Assembly (NCBI GenBank): GCA_004325065.1
Contig: PITI01000251.1
Location: 1 to 15,940 of the forward strand
Length of the DNA: 15,940 nt
Source of the DNA: Hamiltosporidium magnivora
Taxonomy: Eukaryota; Microsporidia; Dubosqiidae
Direction: 5' to 3'
Made by a program: the position numbers and the translations under genes
Notes under the pieces: model-generated
The model's input: the letters and a program-made list of their open reading frames with translations, nothing else
The model's database searches: none
What the model was told of the DNA's origin: nothing
Shown here: piece after piece, positions 10,067 through 15,940 of the stretch
Position numbering within the stretch: the stretch's first letter is position 1
How the letters are laid out: each line of letters opens with the position of its first letter

Positions 10067-10500
10067 AAAGGGGGTGTTGGTGCCTCATGCATCTCGGTCT
10101 CTTAATAACACCCATTGCTGCTCTTTCCTCGCTTCCTTCGGCATTTAGTCCCGACTCAAATCCTCTTCGTTGATCAAATGAAATTTTTTGAACCGTCTTC
10201 TTGATTCCTATCGTTTAAATGTATGCCTCTTATCATGGGGTATTTGAACTCTTCAGGGTGTGACTTACGGTATTTGTCAAAAACCGTCCCAAGTTATTAC
10301 ATAAGAAATTATTTCCAAACTATACTTATAAATAAGACTCGGCTCATTAGTTAGCAGGTCATACTTCCTAAATTTTTCATTTTCAACTATTTGAAGTATC
10401 TTGAGAAGAGATTCCTACTTCAATGAGTGTTATTTTGTTCTTCTTCTTATTTAAAATAAATATTCGGGTCAACTATTCCAGATCTTGACATCAGTTTTCA
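10067..10500 (-). pseudogene. Retroelement restriction-like endonuclease (PD-(D/E)XK) remnant
   Basis: This is the target-nicking domain of the element. The readable blocks on the minus strand are KTDVKIW at about 10498-10478, then a decayed NxRPD-type block (WNS-stop-PEY, where a stop has replaced the usual Arg and Glu the usual Asp) at about 10480-10460, then after a frameshift ITLIEVGISSQD at 10433-10398. Another shift leads into an open block of 38 codons, about 10396-10282, containing VENEKFRKYDLLTNE and SYVITWDGF. A last block at about 10215-10067 contains QKISFDQRRG and GSEERAAM. The 'RPD...IEVG' order is the catalytic core of endonucleases of the R2/R4 type. At least three frameshifts and a stop at the core Arg position inactivate it. 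Confidence 0.8.
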
Positions 10501-10509
10501 TACTGGTAT

Positions 10510-10760
10510 GCACTCTCATCTCCGCATGCTTCGTTTTCGAGAATTTCTTCTAATGTTTTGCTCCTAGTTCGTTTCAAGGACTTAAACTTATATCAATTTA
10601 GAAGTAGTATAGACAGGCATCTAACCACTTCATTATGACGCTGGTATAGTCATGGTATAGTATTTTTTCATATCGAGTTGCTAGATGATCTACATCGTCA
10701 GCAGATTTATTTAAGTATTGACACATATCATCTGCACCCCAGAATACATTTCTATTCTAG
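10510..10760 (-). pseudogene. Retroelement zinc-knuckle-like linker remnant
   Basis: The minus strand reads MCQYLNKSADDVDHLATRYE, then YHDYT, and after a one-base shift QRHNEVVRCL, followed by KFKSLKRTRSKTLEEILENE. In this class of element a Cys/His knuckle sits between the reverse transcriptase and the endonuclease. Here the His (in DVDHLATR) survives, while the position expected to be the final Cys reads Tyr, so the knuckle is probably broken. At least two frameshifts occur inside the segment. The phrase order and the position just before the endonuclease blocks make the assignment fairly safe, although I identify the knuckle by family pattern rather than by a complete motif. Confidence 0.7.
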
Positions 10761-11079
10761 ATATAGCAAAACAATGCTTCACCAATTTGCTTTATTATTT
10801 CTTTTTTTAGCCACCTAGAAGAGCCACTAACACTTACAAGCTCATTTATTCTTGCATTATATAACTTTGAGTGAAGTTTTCGTTTTTCTATTTTTTTATA
10901 TAATTTTGCAAATCAAGCTTTTTTAATTCTTCTTAACGAACTCTTCTTTTAACCTATACTACACTTTCCAGAGCTTTTTATTAGTTCAAGATGGGTTTTA
11001 TTAGTATTTTTCATTTTTAAGATTTCTGTTTATCTATTTGCTATTTCTTTATTTCTTTCCAGACAATCCAAGAGTTGCA

Positions 11080-12120
11080 AAAGCATTTGTTTGCTTCGCA
11101 ACTCTACACAGGTAAACCTCTTCGAAGTTCTTTTCTAGGAAGGCATAGACGCTCTATTATTCTGACGAAAGTTGTATCATATCCTTCCCCATCGCCGCAC
11201 GCATTGCATCATCTAACCTAGAGAAGCAGCCGGTTAAAATCCAAGTACACCTATGTGGTACTTGATACATGATATTGCATCTTAATTATTTGTAGAAAAT
11301 ACATTTTTTGTGTTTGATCTAATGGAACAAAGTCTTTCAACTCTCGATATCACTTTGCTCTGTACTTCATCAAATGACTTACTCGTTGGAATTCCTCTGT
11401 AATCTTCTATTATTCCTAAATATTAGAAAGAAAAATACATCCAGAAGAGTAGCAGTATCTTTCCAGTACGCATAATTTGTGCCTGACTTCTCTTTGTGAA
11501 TTTCTAATCCAAATACCTGTTAAAAATTATTTTACTTCACCCGCTAGAACCAAGGGTAAGCTTTCTGTTCCGAAAACTTAAGAGCATCAATAAACATGGA
11601 GTGGATTGGGAGTATGAGAACTTGCTTGATCATGTATTGTCACCTTTATATATTTATCATTAAACTTTCAGCTTAAAAAATCCATATACAACCCAAATAG
11701 CAATAATGACAAACTATTGCCCTGCAGTTTCCTTCTCTCAATCTTTTTGTTTATGATTTTCCAGGCCCTACTGATATATCAATTTTCCATTTTGATATTA
11801 TTACCTACAAAACTTTTAGAATTCAATCAGAAAAATTAAGGTTTTCGATGCACCGAGTCAAAAAAGCATGATCTATTGGATCCTAAGTTTTTCTGGCATC
11901 AATCTACGTTGTCACAAGATTGTTCTCACACTATTTATTAAAAAATAGTACCAACGCCCACTCTTTCGCTCCTTGTAGATTTCAAATCGTTTTTCACTGA
12001 TTATCTAAAACCAAACCTCGTCTTTCCACCTCAAGCTGTATAATCTTCGCAATACATTCTGTCTTTAACTATAGAGGCTGGACATACAAGTGATTGACCT
12101 GTAGTCAGAGCCTCTTCGCG
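11080..12120 (-). pseudogene. Retroelement reverse transcriptase domain remnant
   Basis: RT landmarks appear in the right order on the minus strand. DYRSITCMSSLY at 12106-12071 matches the 'YRPITCL..YK' block that opens the domain. ERRKLQGNSLSLLLFGLYMD at 11739-11680 matches the 'QGDSLSPLLF' block, with Asn for Asp. MFIDALKF at 11597-11574 is the active-site loop, where the second Asp of the usual F/Y-x-D-D pair reads Ala (GAT GCT). LEIHKEKSGTN follows about 90 bases later. Near the domain's end, frames at 11281-11110 contain HIGVLGF, SRLDDAMRAAMGKDM and PRKEL, like the thumb region of this class. The landmarks fall in different frames and stops are frequent. Loss of an active-site Asp means no polymerase activity even without the stops. 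Confidence 0.82.
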
Positions 12121-12889
12121 AAATTCCATATATAATCAAATATGCAAGCCTGTAGATAAACGAATCAGCTTGAGGTGTACCTTATGACCATATGCTTTTG
12201 TCAATGTCATAAAGATATTAAAGAAAATCGTAAGTTTTTTGATGTAAATTTATGAATACCATAGAATCCTTAAAAAATTTTCTTTAAGAAAGCCTAAATT
12301 CAATTCCTACAAACTCTTTAAGTGAAAAAACGAAGTCTGATAAGTATATGACATAAATCTTATTTAATAGACATCATAGTATCCACTTTATCATTTTTAT
12401 TCTACCTTACAGACAATAATTATGAAATTTTCACGATTCACATCATGCTTAGATTAAAAGCCCTCAAAAAACCAGGAATATTATGTACTCGGAATAACCT
12501 AAACATACGATTCCATATTCGGAATTGCTTCCCAATTTAATAACTCTTAATTTTTTACGCATAGACATTCCACGACTTATAATTCTTAAAAAAAGCTTCA
12601 GAAAGACTAGTTACACTGCTAAAGTTTAAATTTAAAGTTAAAAGATTATATTAAGGCTTTTTGCATCTGAATCGAAGAGCTTTTCTTGCTTATGAGCTTT
12701 TTCAGAAAAATATTTAAAAGTACTAGCTTAGAAATTTTACTTTGCATGTTTCTACCATAGATCATTGTTGTTTCAGCGTGTGGTAACATGTCATGGTATG
12801 CCTGGGCCGCTTGTATGATTCGAGATGCATCAGTAAAAGTCTTATATACCTGAGATTCAGCAAATTAACCCAAGATTCCATTAATTTGG

Positions 12890-13500
12890 TTAAAACTTCA
12901 CTTTGCACCAATTCATTAGAAATTTTCTAGTTAAAACACCCACATCCCTGATTTCCGTCTCCGAGATTTTCTTCATTTCACATATGAACTTCTCTATCGG
13001 GTTAATACAGAGTGTTGTGACAGTTAAGGAAAATTGCTCGGTGCAATAAGTAGAAATTCTACGTCGATCTCCAAACTCTTCTTGCTTTATTTCATTTTCT
13101 GCCTCATTTTGTATTGATTTTTTTAACACAAAATTATTCACAGTGCGGCGAAATTTTCTATTATAGTACTTAAGAAATGCAGACCAGCCATTTCTAAGCG
13201 TCTTCTTAAATCTCTTTTTCACTGCTAAAATGACAGATCTATGCTATTCTCTACGACCTTGACTGAGTCAAGTATTGAATGTAATACTATGAGTCGATTT
13301 CTTTTCGGAACAGCAGCATTATTGAAGCTTTTCATGATGTTGACTGGTTTACATGCAGACAAATTGGGGCAAGAAGAAGAAGGTATGGTTTCAAGCGAGT
13401 AGATTGGAGTAGCCGAGTAAGTAGTGCTCGATGGTAATTTGTACTGGTATGGATGATCGGATGCGATGCAAACCTCTCGGATATTTTTTCTACTTATATA
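12890..13500 (-). pseudogene. Retroelement N-terminal region remnant
   Basis: Two open segments lie end to end. The first (13500-13228, 91 codons, no ATG at its left end) is Ser/Thr/Pro-rich near its start and ends ...LIVLHSILDSVKVVENSI. A TAG and a frame change of a few bases lead to the second (13222-12890, 110 codons, first possible start GTG), which is basic and contains GWSAFLKYYNRKFRRTVNNF. Their position ahead of the RT blocks, same strand and shared composition make them the N-terminal half of the same retroelement ORF. I recognise no zinc finger or Myb-type DNA-binding motif here. After 12890 the reading continues with QVYKTFTDASRIIQAAQAYH at about 12850-12790, also in a shifted frame. 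Confidence 0.6.
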
Positions 13501-13510
13501 TCACATGATT

Positions 13511-14022
13511 TTATTTCCATAAACTAGTTTCCGAGTTGGTAACAGACTTTATTTTTTCTCTTAGATTTTATCTTTCTACCTATTTTCCTGGTATCAAATA
13601 TATATTTAAGAATTACAAAAATGTAAATTAAAATCATTTAACGAAATTGAAAAATATTGAATCTTCATCATCATATATTTAAGTAAATCTTTCTTTAGTT
13701 CTAATATTTTTTTCAACAATTTTCTGATTTATATTCTAAGATATAAATTCTTCTTTTTATTCTTAGCTTATTTCAATAAATCTTTTAATTTGTACCAAAA
13801 AATATTCCATTGGTGTATTTAGTACTACAAAAGTAGAAGAAAATTATAGAATAATTTATTGCAATCAGTAATTACATATATTGCAAATTGGTTCTAAAAC
13901 TTATAAATTTTTCTTATAAACTAATGGATTACTTTGATCACACATATGTAAGTCCCTGTCGATTCAACTTTTTAAAAAAAAATTTAAAATTTTTCTTTCA
14001 ATTAAAAAACCACTTAAATCAG
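13511..14022. other. AT-rich spacer upstream of MCM7
   Basis: This spacer separates the 5' end of the minus-strand retroelement from the + strand MCM7 gene. It contains no supportable gene. TATAAA-like runs occur near 13900-13920, about 110-130 bases before the MCM7 start, but such words are common in DNA of this composition and I do not call a promoter. Frames overlapping the MCM7 start (13888-14262 on + and 14019-14207 on -) are shadows of the real gene. Confidence 0.5.
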
Positions 14023-14026
14023 CCCC
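14023..14026 (+). promoter_or_regulatory. CCC-like start-site signal of MCM7
   Basis: The bases before the MCM7 ATG read CAGCCCCATA, placing CCCC at -7 to -4 in an otherwise A/T-rich leader. This is the type of C-run described just upstream of microsporidian start codons. It agrees with the in-frame TAA at 14015-14017, which rules out a longer N-terminus from an upstream ATG in this frame. Confidence 0.55.
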
Positions 14027-14029
14027 ATA

Positions 14030-15940
14030 ATGGAAGAACTAAAAAGACACCAAACCGATATAAATTATACTGCAGACATAGACAGACTACACAAGTTTCT
14101 ACTATTTTATACAGAAGACACAACACCAAAATATCTCTCACTTCTTCGTACAAATACCTCAAATTTAAAAATCCACCTAACGGATATTTCATTATACGAC
14201 GATACAAATTTAACGAACAGAATTCTCAACAATACTTTTACTTACATCAGTCTTTTATATAAAGCAATCGATAATATTCTTTATAATGAAAATGAAGTGC
14301 TTTTTAATGATGAAGATGATATTTTTTTGTATCATCGAATTGCCCGACTTAAAGAGAGACAACCAGATAAAAAAGTTACCGATGTATTTCCTTCCTTATT
14401 ATTAAGAAATTATCATATAACCCTCATCCCGCCATCCAATATTTTTGCATCTCCTTTACGACACATTAAAGCATGCGATATTGGTAAGTTAATAAAAGTA
14501 CGAGGCGTTATTACTAAAGCTTCTCAAGTAAAACCCATTGTTCGTGTTGCTACTTATATATGTGAAAGTTGTGGGTCTGAGACGTATCAACAGGTAAATA
14601 GTGATACATTTGTATATTTAAGTGAATGTCCTTCTGAAAGATGTAAGATTAGAAAGGTAAAAGGTACACTCACATTACAAAGTAGAGGATCAAAATTTAT
14701 GAAATATCAGACACTCAAATTACAGGAACATACATATGATGTGCCACAGGGATGTGTCCCTCGTAATATTACAATAGAATGTTACGGTGATACAACAGAT
14801 CAAGCCAAACCTGGTGATACAGTTACAATATCTGGAATATTTTTACCGAAACCGTTTTACGGATATAAAAAAATAAAGGCTGGACTTTTAACTGATACGT
14901 TTTTATATGCCCTGGAAGTAATTTCTAACAGCAATAATTCTTCAATTACCGATACAAATATTATTTCAAGTTATTCTATAAATCCATCTTTCACTGTAAC
15001 AGAACTTTCACAGGCGATTGCTCCTGAAATTTTTGGACTTTCCGATGTTAAAAAAATTTTACTTTTAATGTTGGTAGGAGCACCTTGTAATGTCAGAAGT
15101 GATGGAATGAAAATACGCGGCGAAATAAATGTTTTACTTTTGGGTGATCCGGGTGTGGCAAAAAGTCAACTTTTAAAAACAGTTATAAAAATAGCAGAAA
15201 GAGGTGTCTATTGTACGGGAAGAGGAAGTAGCGGTGTTGGTTTGACGGCAAGCGTGTTGCGAGATAAATCTACGGGTGAATCCGTATTAGAAGGTGGTGC
15301 ATTGGTTTTGAGTGATGGTGGTGTGTGCTGTGTTGATGAATTAGATAAGATGAATGAAGTAGACAGAATGGGAATTTACGAAGTAATGGAACAGCAGACA
15401 GTTTCTGTAAGCAAGGCAGGTATAAATTGTACTTTGAATGCTAGATGTAGTCTTTTGGGTGCAGCCAATCCAGTAAGAGGTAAATATGATACAAAGAAAA
15501 GCGTTGAGCATAATGTCGGTCTTCCCTGTGCCTTGATAAGTAGATTTGATGCTCTTGTGGTTTTAAAAGACGATCCTGATGTAGAGAACGATATGAGACT
15601 TGCCTCTCATATTACTGGTATTTTTATGGGTAATGAAATAGAAAGTACAGTTGATTACCAAAAATTACAAAATATAATAAAAGCCTCAAAATCCATTTTC
15701 CCGGTAATTCCGAATTCACTTTTAGAAAGGATGAGTGATATATATGTAGAAGAGAGAAAAGACAATAATATGATTACACCTCGTTATTTATTATCTCTGA
15801 TTAGACTTTCACTTGCACATTCGAGACTTAGAATGTCCCAAATAGTAAATGAAGAAGATGTAGAAGAAGCGGTTAGATTGATGGAAAGAAGTAAAAGAGT
15901 ATTAAAACGAGAAAAAAAGGAATTTATTCATCCTAAACAT
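14030..15940 (+). CDS. MCM7: DNA replication licensing factor MCM7 (3' end cut by window)
   Basis: One of the six subunits of the MCM2-7 ring, the replicative helicase that unwinds DNA ahead of the fork in the nucleus. The frame is open for all 637 codons to the window edge with no intron. An A-domain and OB-fold region come first, with a zinc ribbon formed by Cys178, Cys181, Cys200 and Cys205. The MCM7-type stretch SRGSKFMKYQTLKLQEH and the block SGIFLPKPFYGYKKIKAGLL follow. In the AAA+ core are Walker A GDPGVAKS (372-379, Lys378), the GRGSSGVGLTA helix-2 block, Walker B VDELDKM (435-441), pre-sensor-1 hairpin Lys462, sensor-1 Asn480, arginine finger SRFD (504-507, Arg505) and sensor-2 Arg585. 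These blocks match MCM7 rather than MCM2-6. The family has IDEFDKM, so Leu438 for Phe is unusual. Only the C-terminal winged helix, about 80 residues in animals, is missing. The ATG is the first after an in-frame stop. Confidence 0.97.
   Translation, partial: MEELKRHQTDINYTADIDRLHKFLLFYTEDTTPKYLSLLRTNTSNLKIHLTDISLYDDTNLTNRILNNTFTYISLLYKAIDNILYNENEVLFNDEDDIFLYHRIARLKERQPDKKVTDVFPSLLLRNYHITLIPPSNIFASPLRHIKACDIGKLIKVRGVITKASQVKPIVRVATYICESCGSETYQQVNSDTFVYLSECPSERCKIRKVKGTLTLQSRGSKFMKYQTLKLQEHTYDVPQGCVPRNITIECYGDTTDQAKPGDTVTISGIFLPKPFYGYKKIKAGLLTDTFLYALEVISNSNNSSITDTNIISSYSINPSFTVTELSQAIAPEIFGLSDVKKILLLMLVGAPCNVRSDGMKIRGEINVLLLGDPGVAKSQLLKTVIKIAERGVYCTGRGSSGVGLTASVLRDKSTGESVLEGGALVLSDGGVCCVDELDKMNEVDRMGIYEVMEQQTVSVSKAGINCTLNARCSLLGAANPVRGKYDTKKSVEHNVGLPCALISRFDALVVLKDDPDVENDMRLASHITGIFMGNEIESTVDYQKLQNIIKASKSIFPVIPNSLLERMSDIYVEERKDNNMITPRYLLSLIRLSLAHSRLRMSQIVNEEDVEEAVRLMERSKRVLKREKKEFIHPKH

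Larger units (their letters stand above)
9850..13510 (-). mobile_element. Degenerate non-LTR retrotransposon, R2/R4/Dong-like (dead copy)
   Basis: This block of about 3.6 kb is visibly richer in G+C than its flanks. On the minus strand it reads as the decayed single ORF of a non-LTR retrotransposon of the endonuclease-at-the-C-terminus type. In order it carries an N-terminal region, reverse transcriptase, zinc-knuckle-like region, restriction-like PD-(D/E)XK endonuclease and a C-terminal tail. Such elements insert by nicking the target and priming reverse transcription on it. The whole is broken by many stops and frameshifts and at least one RT catalytic change, so it cannot move by itself. 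The 3' end runs into the AT tail AATAAATAAATATAAA near 9854-9871, followed by ordinary spacer. No terminal repeats or target-site duplications were found, so both edges are estimates. Class is inferred from motif order and phrases shared with microsporidian elements. Confidence 0.85.

Noticed and set aside
9871..10068. 65-codon + strand frame, and the 9636-9833 + strand frame
   Set aside because: Both are opposite-strand shadows of the better minus-strand readings (retroelement tail and the unidentified fragment).
13888..14262. 124-codon + strand frame overlapping the MCM7 start
   Set aside because: It is out of frame with MCM7, starts at TTG, and most of its length is inside the MCM7 N-terminal coding region, so it is a shadow.
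1..15940. CRISPR array, prokaryotic operons or ribosome binding sites
   Set aside because: No spaced direct repeats of array type were seen. The tRNA lacks an encoded CCA, and the genes (MCM7, A/B-box tRNA with T-run stop) are eukaryotic in form.

Overview
The window is very AT-rich eukaryotic DNA (roughly a quarter G+C by eye) and gene-poor. It holds two protein genes with no visible introns, one tRNA gene and one dead retrotransposon in 15.9 kb. It most likely comes from a microsporidian with an expanded, gene-sparse genome. The pointers are compact intron-free eukaryotic genes, a C-run within 11 bases upstream of both start codons (a known microsporidian start-site signal), and a decayed non-LTR retrotransposon of the kind common in large microsporidian genomes. 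The genus cannot be named from this sequence.

Layout: 1-7626 is gene-free AT-rich DNA with no recognisable coding region. Its strand composition switches: T-rich on the + strand at about 1950-4250, A-rich at about 4320-6650, then T-rich again. At 7627-8451 (-) lies a complete family-1 uracil-DNA glycosylase (UNG). It has an extra Lys/Asn-rich loop and a Phe in the position normally held by the DNA-intercalating Leu. At 9356-9428 (-) is tRNA-Ala(CGC), with a T-run terminator directly after it. Just upstream of the tRNA, 9465-9716 (-) holds an ATG-less open segment with gene-like base composition that I cannot identify.

From about 9850 to 13510 (-) lies a degenerate single-ORF non-LTR retrotransposon with a restriction-like endonuclease (R2/R4/Dong-type organisation). 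Its N-terminal region, reverse transcriptase, zinc-knuckle-like region, PD-(D/E)XK endonuclease and C-terminal tail can all be followed in order, but across many frameshifts and stops. The catalytic RT motif is mutated, so the copy is dead. From 14030 to the right edge (+) runs MCM7, a subunit of the replicative helicase, cut off by the window before its C-terminal winged-helix region.

The genes do not form an operon or a linked system. UNG (base-excision repair), MCM7 (replication) and tRNA-Ala (translation) are ordinary housekeeping genes separated by long decayed spacers. I found no convincing new biological system. The best second-look items are the UNG departures from the family, the MCM7 Walker B variant, the unidentified fragment beside the tRNA, and the possible faint dispersed repeats in the spacers.
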